Part shown: positions 9,185 through 17,966 of the stretch, piece by piece
How positions within the stretch are numbered: the first letter of the stretch is position 1
Layout of the letters: the number at the start of each line of letters is the position of its first letter
Origin: Nesterenkonia ebinurensis
Lineage (GTDB): Bacteria > Actinomycetota > Actinomycetes > Actinomycetales > Micrococcaceae
Direction of reading: 5' to 3'
NCBI RefSeq assembly: GCF_008711175.1
Contig: NZ_VWNF01000045.1
Coordinates: forward strand, 248,001 to 312,000
DNA length: 64,000 nt
Position numbers and translations under genes: made by a program
Notes under the pieces: generated by a model
Told to the model about the DNA's origin: nothing
The model's database searches: none
What the model saw: the letters and a program-made list of their open reading frames with translations, nothing else

Positions 9185-10648
9185 TCACACCTCGGTTTCG
9201 GTGCGGTCTTCAGACCAGCGGGTGTGGAAGGTACCAGGCTTATCGATGCGCTGATAGGTGTGGGCGCCGAAGTAGTCACGCAGCCCCTGGGTCAGTGCGG
9301 CCGGCAGCCGGTCCCGTCGCAGCGAGTCGTAGTAGGCCAGCGAGGAGCTGAACACCGGAGCAGGAACCCCGTAGGTGGCCGCCGCAGCCACCACCCGCCG
9401 CCAAGCCGGCAGGCACTCGCTGATCGCCTCAGTGAACTCTTCAGCCAGCAGCAGATTCGCCGGCTGCTGGTCCTGAGTCTCATAGGCCTTCATGATCGTA
9501 TCCAGCAGATCCGCCCGGATGATGCACCCGGCCCGCCACAGCGAAGCGATAGTCCGCATATCCAGGCTCCAGCCGTACTCTGCCCCGGCGGCGGTGAGCA
9601 TATCGAAGCCCTGAGCATAGGAGACCAGCTTGGAGGCATACAGCGCCTTGCGGATATCCTCCACAAAGTCCTGACGGGACTCCTCAGTGCCGTAGAACTC
9701 CTCAGCCGTGACCGCCTCATTGATACCGACGGGGAAGACATCAGTGGTGATCTCGCGCAGCTGAAGCTGCGAGGAGACCGAACGGGCGAAGACCGACTCC
9801 GCAATCGTGGTCACCGGGGAGCCGACCTCAAGACCAGAGATCACCGTCCACCGTCCGGTGCCCTTCTGCCCGGCAGCATCAACGATCACGTCCACCAGCG
9901 GACGGCCGGTCAGCTCGTCCTCCTGCTCCAAGACATCTGCAGTGATCGAAATCAGGTAGGAGGCCAGATCGGTGGTGTTCCACTCCCGGAAGACCTTTGC
10001 CTGAGCCTCGGGCTCAATCCCGGCCAGAGAGCGCATCAGGTCATAGGCCTCACCGATGACCTGCATATCGGCGTACTCGATCCCGTTGTGCACCATCTTC
10101 ACGTAGTGCCCGGCCCCGTCAGTGCCCACCCACGCGCAGCAGGACTCACCGTTGTACTGTGCTGCGATCTTCTCCAGCATCGGGCCCAAGCTCCGGTAGG
10201 ACTCCTCAGAGCCGCCGGGCATGATCGAAGGCCCGTTCAGGGCACCCTCTTCACCCCCGGAGACACCAACCCCTACAAAATGCAGGCCCTTCTCCCGTAG
10301 TGCAGCCTCCCGGCGGCGGGTCTCCTCGTAGAAGGAGTTACCGGCATCGATGACAATATCGCCTTCATCCAGCAGTGGGGTCAGCTCATCGATCACAGCA
10401 TCCACCGGGGCACCAGCCTTGACCATGATCAGCACCCGGCGCGGCCGCTCCAGAGACTCCACCAATTCCGTCAGGGTCTCAGTGCGGACAAAATTCCCTT
10501 CGGCGGAATACGAGTTGATCAGCGCATCTGTGCGAGCCGCCGTCCGGTTGTGCAGAGCCACCGTATACCCGTTCCGGGCCAGATTCCGGGCCAGATTCGC
10601 ACCCATCACGGCAAGGCCGGTCACTCCAATATCAGCACCCAATGGCAT
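9185..10648 (-). CDS. gnd: 6-phosphogluconate dehydrogenase (decarboxylating)
   Basis: Oxidatively decarboxylates 6-phosphogluconate to ribulose 5-phosphate with reduction of NADP, in the pentose phosphate pathway. The N-terminal Rossmann motif is GVTGLAVMGANLARNLARNG with NRT at the end of the second strand. The catalytic region has GVGVSGGEEGALNGPSIMPGG and KMVHNGIEYADMQ. At 487 residues it is the long (E. coli-like) form. The ATG at 10648 abuts TAGGAG with no spacing; a TTG two codons inside (10642) would give a six-base spacing and may be the true start. It lies 44 bases downstream of ppk2. Pathway partners tkt and tal are at the right end of the window. Confidence 0.95.
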   Translation of the reverse strand: MPLGADIGVTGLAVMGANLARNLARNGYTVALHNRTAARTDALINSYSAEGNFVRTETLTELVESLERPRRVLIMVKAGAPVDAVIDELTPLLDEGDIVIDAGNSFYEETRRREAALREKGLHFVGVGVSGGEEGALNGPSIMPGGSEESYRSLGPMLEKIAAQYNGESCCAWVGTDGAGHYVKMVHNGIEYADMQVIGEAYDLMRSLAGIEPEAQAKVFREWNTTDLASYLISITADVLEQEDELTGRPLVDVIVDAAGQKGTGRWTVISGLEVGSPVTTIAESVFARSVSSQLQLREITTDVFPVGINEAVTAEEFYGTEESRQDFVEDIRKALYASKLVSYAQGFDMLTAAGAEYGWSLDMRTIASLWRAGCIIRADLLDTIMKAYETQDQQPANLLLAEEFTEAISECLPAWRRVVAAAATYGVPAPVFSSSLAYYDSLRRDRLPAALTQGLRDYFGAHTYQRIDKPGTFHTRWSEDRTETEV

Positions 10649-10692
10649 CTCCTATGTCGAGGTCTCTGTGATCCTCGACCCATCCTATCGGC

Positions 10693-11625
10693 CTAGTCGC
10701 CCACGGCATCGCGGCCGCGCTGAACGATCAGCGGGTCTGGCTCCCCCACCACCTCATGGTCCTTGCCCTCGTACTCGAACTGGGAGAGAAAGTACCGCAT
10801 GGCATTGAGCCGGGCGCGCTTCTTGTCATTGGATTTGATGGTGATCCAGGGCGCATGGTCGGTGTCGGTGCGCAGGAACATCTCCTCCTTGGCCTCGGTG
10901 TAGGCCTCCCACCGGTCCAGGGACTCCAGGTCCATCGGTGAGAGCTTCCACTGCCGCACCGGGTCGATCTGCCGGATGGCGAACCGGGTGCGCTGTTCCT
11001 TCTGGGTCACCGAGAACCAGAACTTGGTCAGGTGGATGCCGGCGTCGATGAGCATCTTCTCGAATACCGGTGCCTGGTCCATGAAGGTCTCGTACTCCTC
11101 GTCGGTGCAAAAGCCCATCACCCGCTCCACCCCGGCTCGGTTGTACCAGGAGCGGTCGAAGAGCACCATCTCACCCGCCGTGGGCAGGTGGTAGATATAG
11201 CGCTGGAAGTACCACTGGCTCTTCTCCCGGTCGGAGGGTTTGTTCAGGGCTACCACTCGGGCGGTGCGCGGGTTGAGGTGCTCGGTGAAGCGTTTGATGG
11301 TTCCGCCCTTGCCGGCGGCGTCGCGCCCTTCGAACACCAGCACATGCTTGAGCCCGAAGTCCTCGGCCCAGTATTGGAACTTCAGCAGCTCCACCTGAAG
11401 GTGATACTTCTCGAGCTCGTAGAGGTCGCGGCTCAGCCGCTCCTGGTACGGGTAGTTCTCCTGCCAGGTCTCCACCGCATTGCCCTGCGGGTCAATGAGA
11501 TCCGGGTCCGGGGTGTGGCCGTCCTCCACCGTGTACCCGCCCTCGAGCAGCTGGTCGATGAACTCACGCAGGTTCTGCCGGGGCTTATTGGCCTCGATGC
11601 CCTCCCAGAGGTCCTGTTTGACCAC
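10693..11625 (-). CDS. ppk2: Polyphosphate kinase 2
   Basis: PPK2 enzymes move phosphate between polyphosphate and nucleotides. The Walker A loop is EGRDAAGKGGT (residues 99-109) and the lid/Walker B region is LFDRSWYNRAGVERVMGF. The C-terminal LSPMDLESLDRWEAYTEAKEEM is a PPK2 hallmark. The 310-residue single-domain form fits class I, which mainly makes nucleoside triphosphates from diphosphates, but class is inferred. The GTG start at 11625 has AGAAGGAG seven bases upstream, and the leader holds a GATGAC/GTCATC hairpin at 11649-11666. Confidence 0.92.
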   Translation of the reverse strand: MVKQDLWEGIEANKPRQNLREFIDQLLEGGYTVEDGHTPDPDLIDPQGNAVETWQENYPYQERLSRDLYELEKYHLQVELLKFQYWAEDFGLKHVLVFEGRDAAGKGGTIKRFTEHLNPRTARVVALNKPSDREKSQWYFQRYIYHLPTAGEMVLFDRSWYNRAGVERVMGFCTDEEYETFMDQAPVFEKMLIDAGIHLTKFWFSVTQKEQRTRFAIRQIDPVRQWKLSPMDLESLDRWEAYTEAKEEMFLRTDTDHAPWITIKSNDKKRARLNAMRYFLSQFEYEGKDHEVVGEPDPLIVQRGRDAVGD

Positions 11626-11718
11626 AGCTGTGCTCCTTCTCCCGGTGCCGATGACGCTGTTGTCATCGAACCAGGTCTGCGTAAATTCCAGATGAACTGT
11701 GACCTATCAGACTATCGC

Positions 11719-12789
11719 CTACAGAGCCTGCTCGCCCATCTGCCCGGCACGGGCCAGCGCGGTGAGTCGGGAGACAGTCCGGTAGTACTTCTTCATGTAC
11801 CCGCCGGAGAGCATCTCGGCGGTGAACAGCTCATCGAAGGGCACCCCGGAGGCAATGATCTTCACGTCCTGGTCATAGAGCCGGTCGGCCAGCACCACAA
11901 ACCGCAGTGCCAGTGACTGACCCTCAATGGTCTGCACATCCTTGAGCACCAGGACCTCCACCCCAGCGATCAGCTGCCGGTACCGGCTGGGATGAACCTT
12001 GCTGAGACGTTCGCACAGCGGGCCGAACTCATCAGCCACCCGGGTCTTCTCCGGATAGTGCTCAGCGGCGAAGGCCTCCAGCTGCCCGGTGCTCAGCGGG
12101 GGCGGCGCCTCAGGCAGTCCGCGGTGCCGGTAGTCCTCTCCGTCCACCCGGATCACCCGGAACTGACGGCTGAGCACCTGGATCTCGCGCTTGAAGTCGG
12201 TGGCGGCGAACCGGCCCTCACCCAGTGCTCCGGGCAGTGTGTTGGAGGTGGCAGCCAGCTTCACCCCGGCATCGGCCAGCTCGCGCAGCAGCCTCGACAT
12301 CAGGGTGGTGTCCCCGGCGTCGTCGAGCTCGAATTCGTCGATGCATACCAGCTGGTAGTCACTGAGGACCTCCACGGTTTTGCGGAAGCTCAGTGCGCCC
12401 ACCAGGTTGGTGTACTCCACAAAAGTGCCGAAGGCCCGCTTGTGCTCAGGCACTCCCCGCTCTCCTGCCGCGTGGTAGAGGGAGGCCAGCAGGTGGGTCT
12501 TGCCCACTCCGAACCCACCGTCTAAGTAGATCCCGGCCGGACCAGCCGGCTTGGACTTCCCTTTGAACAGCTTGCCCAGAAAAGACGACGACGTCTGCTG
12601 TCCCACGGTGCCGGAGAACTCGCGCAGTGCTGCCACCGCTTCAGCCTGGGAGGGGTGACCGGGATCGGGGATGTAGCTGTCGAAGGAGACTTCTGCGAAC
12701 CGGAATGAGGGACGCAGTCCGGCCAGCAGGTCCTCCACGGTGACCTGGGGTGTTCGTTCAGCAAGTGGTGCGGCAGGATCAGATGGCAT
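11719..12789 (-). CDS. zapE: AFG1/ZapE-family ATPase
   Basis: A 356-residue P-loop ATPase of the AFG1 family; E. coli ZapE acts at the division septum and mitochondrial AFG1 in protein quality control. Walker A is GGFGVGKTH (residues 91-99) and Walker B is LVCIDEFELDD. The frame extends upstream to 12897, but that would run through the divergent glycerophosphodiesterase start. The ATG at 12789 gives a normal N-terminus and has TAAGGT six bases upstream, with GGAG also present. The last residues (MKKYYRTVSRLTALARAG) match the family C-terminus. Confidence 0.9.
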   Translation of the reverse strand: MPSDPAAPLAERTPQVTVEDLLAGLRPSFRFAEVSFDSYIPDPGHPSQAEAVAALREFSGTVGQQTSSSFLGKLFKGKSKPAGPAGIYLDGGFGVGKTHLLASLYHAAGERGVPEHKRAFGTFVEYTNLVGALSFRKTVEVLSDYQLVCIDEFELDDAGDTTLMSRLLRELADAGVKLAATSNTLPGALGEGRFAATDFKREIQVLSRQFRVIRVDGEDYRHRGLPEAPPPLSTGQLEAFAAEHYPEKTRVADEFGPLCERLSKVHPSRYRQLIAGVEVLVLKDVQTIEGQSLALRFVVLADRLYDQDVKIIASGVPFDELFTAEMLSGGYMKKYYRTVSRLTALARAGQMGEQAL

Positions 12790-12795
12790 GGACTC

Positions 12796-12801
12796 CACCT
12801 T
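12796..12801 (-). promoter_or_regulatory. -10 TAAGGT, leaderless zapE mRNA
   Basis: Ends six bases before the zapE ATG. Only about 26 bases separate it from the opposing -10 of the diesterase gene, so the two promoters are back to back. Confidence 0.5.
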
Positions 12802-12827
12802 ACGCCTGCCGGGCACTGCGGTTTGGG

Positions 12828-12833
12828 TAGTAT
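12828..12833 (+). promoter_or_regulatory. -10 TAGTAT, leaderless GDPD mRNA
   Basis: Ends seven bases before the GTG at 12841. A TTG at 12823 lies upstream of this hexamer and is therefore an unlikely start. Confidence 0.55.
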
Positions 12834-12840
12834 CGAATGG

Positions 12841-13569
12841 GTGAGCAGACTTCCCGACTGGCTGACCGACCGCCCTATCACTCACCGTGGCCTGCATTCT
12901 GAGGACGTCCCGGAGAACTCCTTAGCCGCCTTTCAGGCCTCGATCGATGCCGGCCTGCCGATTGAGCTGGATGTCCAGCTGACTGCCGATGACCAGCTGG
13001 TGGTTCACCACGACGATCACCTGAAACGGCTCTTCGGCCGGGATGAGCTGGTGCGGGAGCTGACCCTGGGGGAGCTGACCGCACTGACCGTCACCGGTTC
13101 GGACCAGCAGCCGCTGAGCTTCGCCCAGACTCTGCAGTTTGTGGACGGCCGTGCACCGCTGCTGGTGGAGATCAAGACCGGGCAGCACCGGAATCTGCGC
13201 GCCCAGGCCACCGCCGCCGCGCTGCGGGACTATCAGGGAGAGTTCGCTGTGCAGTCCTTCGACCCGCTGATGATGGGCTGGTTCGCCAAGAACGCTCCTG
13301 AGCTGCTGCGCGGCCAGCTGGCCGGGAGCTTCGCGGAGAAGAAGGATATGTCGTGGGCGACCAAGAAGCTGCTGCAGAACCTGGGGCTGAACGGGATCTC
13401 CACACCGGATTTCGTGGCCTATGAGTACGGCTTCATCACCCCGCGTCGCGCCCACCTGATCTCTCGACGCTGGCCGCTGCTGCTGTGGACCATCACCAGC
13501 CAGCAGGATATGGACCGCGCCTATGAGCTGGGCGACAACGTGATCTTCGAGGGGTTCTCCCCGGCATGA
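12841..13569 (+). CDS. Glycerophosphodiester phosphodiesterase family protein
   Basis: A 243-residue single-domain GDPD of the PI-PLC-like TIM-barrel superfamily, which hydrolyses glycerophosphodiesters to glycerol 3-phosphate and an alcohol. Catalytic motifs are ITHRGLHSEDVPENS (His and Glu-Asn), ELDVQLTADDQLVVHHD (metal and general acid residues) and LLVEIK. No signal peptide is present, so it should act inside the cell. It overlaps the next gene by four bases (ATGA), forming a two-gene unit with the unknown membrane-anchored protein. Confidence 0.88.
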   Translation: MSRLPDWLTDRPITHRGLHSEDVPENSLAAFQASIDAGLPIELDVQLTADDQLVVHHDDHLKRLFGRDELVRELTLGELTALTVTGSDQQPLSFAQTLQFVDGRAPLLVEIKTGQHRNLRAQATAAALRDYQGEFAVQSFDPLMMGWFAKNAPELLRGQLAGSFAEKKDMSWATKKLLQNLGLNGISTPDFVAYEYGFITPRRAHLISRRWPLLLWTITSQQDMDRAYELGDNVIFEGFSPA

Positions 13570-14531
13570 CGGTAGACCTAGCCGCGGTGTGGAGCTTCCT
13601 GGTCAGCATCTGGACTGAGCTGCTGATTGTGCTGATCGTGATCGGGCTCCGTGTGGTGGGGGTGGACTTCTACCCCAAGCTGCTGCTGGCCTTCGACTGG
13701 ACCCGCACAGTGCTGCGCCGCGGGGTGGGCCGTCAGCGGCTGATCCTCTACACGGATGTGGATGATGCCGGGACCACCCGGATCAACCTCACCGAGGCAC
13801 TCTCCGATGTGCTGGGCCCGCATCGGATCAGTGTGATCGGGCTGCGCAACCCGGAGGAGATCCTGCGCTACCACCTGCACCCCGCCCAGACCCGCGGGGT
13901 GGCGATCCTGCTGACCGATGTCACCATGCTCAGCACCAACCGGCGGATCCGGCAGAAGATCCAGACCAAGCTGCTGCGCTATGCCCAGAACGGCGGGATG
14001 CTGATGCTGGGCCATGACACCCTGTACCGGCGTAGCCGCAACCACCTGCTGCAGAATCTGGCCGGCGGCTCCCTGGAGGAGTTCCGGCCGATCGCGGAAC
14101 CTGACAACGGCACACCTCGCCCCGGAGTGCAGTACCGGCTGAACCGTGCGGCCGCTGGGGAGCTTGGCGGTGAGTTTGCAGAACTCTTCGAGGAGCTTCC
14201 TGAGAATCCGCTGCTCGACGACGGCGAGTACGTCACCGGTACCTGGAATGAGGATGTGCTCTGGCTCTACACCACTGAGAAGCCTTTGGACGACGGCAGC
14301 ACCATCACTATTCCTACGCTCACCTACCGCCCGGCAGGCCGTGGTGCAGTCTGCTGGCTGCATTCTGGTGACCATAAGGCCAATGGCGGGCCGCTGCCGA
14401 TCAGCAAGCCTGATGAGAACTTCTTGGCGATCCTGCGTGCCCTGCTGCTCTATGCCCGGCCGCGGCATGGCTGGCGGGCCAAACGGTTGGCTAAGCAGCG
14501 CCAGGCTCAGGAAGAGCAAACAGCTCGGTGA
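13566..14531 (+). CDS. Membrane-anchored protein of unknown function
   Basis: A 321-residue protein I do not recognise. One hydrophobic segment near the N-terminus (residues 6-26, WSFLVSIWTELLIVLIVIGL) would anchor it, leaving a large soluble domain. The soluble part has RLILYTDVDDAGTTRINL, GVAILLTDVTMLSTNRR and GRGAVCWLHSGDHKANGGP, alternating hydrophobic strands and Gly/Asp loops that could be a Rossmann-like or ThuA-like fold; this is a guess. It is translationally coupled to the glycerophosphodiesterase, hinting at a role in membrane lipid or teichoic acid metabolism. Its 3' end overlaps the convergent hydrolase gene by 41 bases. Confidence 0.65.
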   Translation: MTVDLAAVWSFLVSIWTELLIVLIVIGLRVVGVDFYPKLLLAFDWTRTVLRRGVGRQRLILYTDVDDAGTTRINLTEALSDVLGPHRISVIGLRNPEEILRYHLHPAQTRGVAILLTDVTMLSTNRRIRQKIQTKLLRYAQNGGMLMLGHDTLYRRSRNHLLQNLAGGSLEEFRPIAEPDNGTPRPGVQYRLNRAAAGELGGEFAELFEELPENPLLDDGEYVTGTWNEDVLWLYTTEKPLDDGSTITIPTLTYRPAGRGAVCWLHSGDHKANGGPLPISKPDENFLAILRALLLYARPRHGWRAKRLAKQRQAQEEQTAR

Positions 14532-15747
14532 CCCAGTCGTAGACTGCTCTCTCCCAGCGCTGCGGGTCATAGTTCCACTCCCGGATGTGGTGGGCGCGGT
14601 GAAAGGGCACAAAGCTGACCAGGCTGTTGCGCTCGGCCAAGTCCCGGCTGGGCTGGTAGGGAACCACCTCGTCGTCGATGGTGTGCAGGATCAGGGTCCT
14701 GGTATGCAGCTGCTCGGAGCGGGAGACCCAGTTCAGCGCCTTGAGGTCCACCGGTGAGGCCAGTCCGGTGATTCGCCGCCCGGCCTCATGGGAGATCAGC
14801 CACTGGGCCAGTCGGCCCACCGGCTCCGGGATCCGATAGGACTTGGTCTGATAGCCCAGCACGTCCACCCAGTCGACCACCGGGCCGGTGAGCACCAGCC
14901 CTCGGATGCGTGTGGTCAGCGGGGACCGGTGGGCTGCCTGCAGGGCGATGGCCCCGCCCATGGACCAGCCGAAGAGCAGCACATCCTCGGCTCCGTTGTC
15001 CAGGGCGTACTGCACGGCCGCTTCGATGTCCTCCCACTCAGTCAGTCCCAGGGCGGAACGCCCATCCAGAGCGGTAGGGGCCTCCCCGTCATTGCGGTAG
15101 GAGACCACCAGGGAGTGCAGGCCCAAGTCAGCGGCGGCACCTAGCGCGTTGATGCCGTCCAGCCGGGTGCCGCTGCGCCCGTGCACCATCACTGCCCAGA
15201 TGTTCCGGCCGGCCAACGGTGCCTGCTTCTTCTGCGGCGGCACGTACCATGCGGGGGCCTGACCCACCGGCATCTGCAGGATCACATCCTGATAGTCGTA
15301 GCCGGCCTCTGCTGGGTTGCGGTGCAGTGCATTGCTGATCGCTCCGTAGCGTGTACGGCGCAGGTCCCCGCCGCGCACGCTGAGCACTCGCCGGGTGACC
15401 GTGCCCTGCTTGGGCTCCAGGGAGGTGATCTCCCCGATCTGGGCCAGTGCTTCCCCGGTGTTGAACTGCAGCCCGTAGGTACCCTCGATCACGGTGTCAT
15501 CGGTGACCGGCAGGATGACCTGGAAACCCTCTGAGTCTTCAATGACGGCCAGGATCTCCAGGTCCTCCACGCTCCGGTGGGCCGGGGTGACCACCATACG
15601 GGCCAGATAGGCCGAGGCGCTGGACATGATGCCGGCCAGCACCGTGCCTGCGGCCAGTCCAGTGGCCGCCCCCAGCAGCACGGATCGTATCCAGGGGGTG
15701 GGTTTGGGCTCCCGGCGGAGCCTGCGCAGCAGTTCCTCAGTGTCCAT
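14491..15747 (-). CDS. Alpha/beta hydrolase with N-terminal membrane anchor
   Basis: A 418-residue protein with a hydrophobic segment at about residues 21-47 followed by an alpha/beta hydrolase domain in the C-terminal half. The nucleophile elbow is FGWSMGGAIALQ, the oxyanion region is VMVHGRSGTR, and the acid and histidine fall in LILHTIDDEVVP and FHRAHHIREWNYD. The substrate is unknown. The start at 15747 has GGGAGG three bases upstream, with a TAGAGT hexamer about 30 bases upstream, so this transcript has a leader, unlike the divergent msrB. The C-terminus overlaps the convergent unknown gene. Confidence 0.85.
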   Translation of the reverse strand: MDTEELLRRLRREPKPTPWIRSVLLGAATGLAAGTVLAGIMSSASAYLARMVVTPAHRSVEDLEILAVIEDSEGFQVILPVTDDTVIEGTYGLQFNTGEALAQIGEITSLEPKQGTVTRRVLSVRGGDLRRTRYGAISNALHRNPAEAGYDYQDVILQMPVGQAPAWYVPPQKKQAPLAGRNIWAVMVHGRSGTRLDGINALGAAADLGLHSLVVSYRNDGEAPTALDGRSALGLTEWEDIEAAVQYALDNGAEDVLLFGWSMGGAIALQAAHRSPLTTRIRGLVLTGPVVDWVDVLGYQTKSYRIPEPVGRLAQWLISHEAGRRITGLASPVDLKALNWVSRSEQLHTRTLILHTIDDEVVPYQPSRDLAERNSLVSFVPFHRAHHIREWNYDPQRWERAVYDWVTELFALPEPGAA

Positions 15748-15805
15748 GGTCCTCCCACCGTGTTTGACCTGGCACTACTCTACGCCGGGCGCCTTGGTGC
15801 AGGCT

Positions 15806-15811
15806 TAGACT
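15806..15811 (+). promoter_or_regulatory. -10 TAGACT, leaderless msrB mRNA
   Basis: Ends six bases before the msrB ATG at 15818. Confidence 0.55.
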
Positions 15812-15817
15812 GGAACT

Positions 15818-16225
15818 ATGAGTGATGATCCGTTCCGCAATAAGCTCAGCGACGTCGAGTTCCATGTGCTGCGTCAGGGGGGAACCGAGCGGCCCTACAC
15901 CGGGGAATACTGGGACAATAAGGAGGCCGGCACATACTACTGCCGGGCCTGCGGGGACAAGCTGTTCGAGTCTGAGACGAAGTTCGACTCCCGCTGCGGC
16001 TGGCCCAGCTTCTACCAGCCTGCCGAGGGCTCCAATGTGACGTATCTGAAGGACACTTCGATGGGTATGCAGCGGATCGAGGTGCGCTGCGGCTCCTGTG
16101 AGTCCCATCTGGGGCATGTGTTCGAAGGTGAGGGGTTCTCCACCCCCACCGATCTGCGCTACTGCATCAATTCGGTCTCCATGACGTTCGAGCCGAAGAA
16201 TGACGACGCCGGGAAGACGGCCTGA
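15818..16225 (+). CDS. msrB: Peptide-methionine (R)-S-oxide reductase
   Basis: Reduces methionine R-sulfoxide, complementing MsrA at 7160-7699. The 135-residue protein has the zinc-binding pairs C42-x2-C45 and C91-x2-C94, and the catalytic Cys116 in RYCINSVSMTF. FDSRCGWPSFYQP and GHVFEGEG are the usual family segments. Its stop codon directly abuts the GTG start of the threonine aldolase gene, so the two are probably co-transcribed. Confidence 0.95.
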   Translation: MSDDPFRNKLSDVEFHVLRQGGTERPYTGEYWDNKEAGTYYCRACGDKLFESETKFDSRCGWPSFYQPAEGSNVTYLKDTSMGMQRIEVRCGSCESHLGHVFEGEGFSTPTDLRYCINSVSMTFEPKNDDAGKTA

Positions 16226-17284
16226 GTGGGAAAGCAGCGCGCCACAGGGGCTCACCTGGACCCCAGTTTCGCCTCTGATAATGTCTCAGGCATCTCCCCG
16301 GAAGTCCTTGAGGCGATCAGTGCTGCCAATACAGGTGCCGCCCTCCCCTACGGGGCCGATCCGGTCAGTGCAGAGCTGACTGACTGGGCCAAGGCCGAGT
16401 TCGGCCCGGCCGCAGAGATCTATCCGGTGTTCAATGGCACCGGGGCCAATGTGGTGGCCCTGCAGGGGCTTCTGCCCCGCTGGGGTGCGGCGATCTGCTC
16501 AGCCCAGGCCCATATCAACAATGATGAGGGTGCTGCCCCGGAGCGGGTAGGTGCGATGAAGCTGCTGCCCCGGCCCACCTCCGACGGCCGGCTGCGCCCG
16601 GAGGACATCACCGAGGAGCTGGGCGTACAGGGTTTTGTGCATGCTGCCCAGCCGCTGGCGGTCTCGCTCACCCAGTCCACTGAGCTGGGGACTCTCTATG
16701 CCCCGGAGCAGCTGTCGGCCCTGGCGAAGACCGCTCACGCCCACGGGCTGGCTGTGCACATTGACGGTTCCCGGATCGCCAATGCAGCCGCGGCCCTGAA
16801 CACCAGTATCGGCGATCTGGTGGCCGGCACGGGAGCTGATGTGCTCAGCCTGGGCGGCACCAAGAACGGCGCCTTGGCTGCGGAGGCTGTGGTGGTGATC
16901 AACCCGGAGCGGGTCTCCGGGCTGGGCTATATCCGCAAGTTCTCCATGCAGCTGGCCTCCAAGCAGCGGTTTGTGGCTGCTCAGCTGCTGGCCCTGTTCG
17001 GCACTGAGACCTGGCGGCGCAATGCCGAGTGCGCCAATGCTCAGGCGCAGAAGCTGGGCGAGCAGCTGGCTGCTCTGGAGGGTGTCAGCGTCTCCGGGCA
17101 GACCCAGGTCAACGCGGTGTTTCCGGAGCTGCCGGTGCAGATGGCGCAGCGGATCCAAGCCAGGTATCTGGCACATATCTGGAACACGGCGTCGTCGGGG
17201 AATCCGGTGCTGCGTCTGATGTGCTCCTGGCAGACCACTGATGAGCAGATTCAGCAGCTGGTGAACACAGCGGCTGGAGCCTGA
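16226..17284 (+). CDS. Low-specificity threonine aldolase (beta-eliminating lyase family)
   Basis: A PLP enzyme that splits L-threonine or allo-threonine to glycine and acetaldehyde. The 352-residue product opens with HLDPSFASDNVSGISPEVLEA and has GADPVSAELTDWAKAEFG, the family N-terminus. The PLP lysine lies in SLGGTKNGALAAEAVV, and the aspartate-histidine region is GLAVHIDGSRIANAA. The GTG start immediately follows the msrB TGA with no gap and no separate ribosome-binding site, implying coupling by re-initiation. Confidence 0.88.
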   Translation: MGKQRATGAHLDPSFASDNVSGISPEVLEAISAANTGAALPYGADPVSAELTDWAKAEFGPAAEIYPVFNGTGANVVALQGLLPRWGAAICSAQAHINNDEGAAPERVGAMKLLPRPTSDGRLRPEDITEELGVQGFVHAAQPLAVSLTQSTELGTLYAPEQLSALAKTAHAHGLAVHIDGSRIANAAAALNTSIGDLVAGTGADVLSLGGTKNGALAAEAVVVINPERVSGLGYIRKFSMQLASKQRFVAAQLLALFGTETWRRNAECANAQAQKLGEQLAALEGVSVSGQTQVNAVFPELPVQMAQRIQARYLAHIWNTASSGNPVLRLMCSWQTTDEQIQQLVNTAAGA

Positions 17285-17337
17285 ACCAGTCACGGGGGTA
17301 TGCGGCGTGCCTGAAGCGCTGTCCGTGCGCTGCTCCA

Positions 17338-17343
17338 TAGTCT
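17338..17343 (+). promoter_or_regulatory. -10 TAGTCT, leaderless DUF3000-rnd mRNA
   Basis: Ends six bases before the GTG at 17350. Confidence 0.55.
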
Positions 17344-17349
17344 GGACTG

Positions 17350-17964
17350 GTGAGCGTATTCGGCCCTCTGGCCGGCACCCCTGCCCGGCCGGCCTCCAGC
17401 ATTGACAGTATGCCTGCCGCCTTCCGCGGTGCGCTCGATCAGCTGCGCTCTGCCCGGCCCCGCCCTGAGGCGGTGGTCTCCGAGGTTCCGGCCCCGGCCA
17501 AACTGGCGCCTTTTGCAGTGGCTCTGGGCGCTGAGATCGGTGAGGAGACGGGGGAGCATATCGCCACTGGGCGGTTCATCCTGCTGCATGATCCGGCTGG
17601 CCAGGAGTCCTGGGGCGGAACATTCCGGGTGGTGATCTATATCCGCGCGGAGCTGGAGCCGGAGATGGGGAATGATCCGCTGCTGGCCTCGGTGGCCTGG
17701 ACCTGGCTGAGCGATTCGCTGGCCCAGCACGGGGTGCGGCATTCGCACGCCGGTGGTACGGCCACTCGCATTCTTTCTGAGTCTTTCGGCTCGCTGGAAT
17801 CGCGGCGGGCCAGCAATGATGTGGAGCTGCGCGCCTCCTGGACTCCGCAGGGGGCCGCCTTCGGTGCGAACCTGGAAGCCTGGGCGGATATGGTCTGTTC
17901 CTTCGCTGGTCTGCCTCCGCTGCCCGATGGCGTGGTGGCCCTGCCCCATATCCGCCGGAGCTGA
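17350..17964 (+). CDS. DUF3000 family protein
   Basis: A 204-residue actinobacterial protein of unknown function. The core AWTWLSDSLAQHGVRHSHAGGTATRILSESF and the C-terminal GANLEAWADMVCSFAGLPPLP match DUF3000 proteins, which almost always sit directly upstream of the ribonuclease D/HRDC gene, as here with two bases between stop and start. That constant pairing suggests a linked RNA-related role, but no catalytic motif is seen. Confidence 0.88.
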   Translation: MSVFGPLAGTPARPASSIDSMPAAFRGALDQLRSARPRPEAVVSEVPAPAKLAPFAVALGAEIGEETGEHIATGRFILLHDPAGQESWGGTFRVVIYIRAELEPEMGNDPLLASVAWTWLSDSLAQHGVRHSHAGGTATRILSESFGSLESRRASNDVELRASWTPQGAAFGANLEAWADMVCSFAGLPPLPDGVVALPHIRRS

Positions 17965-17966
17965 TC

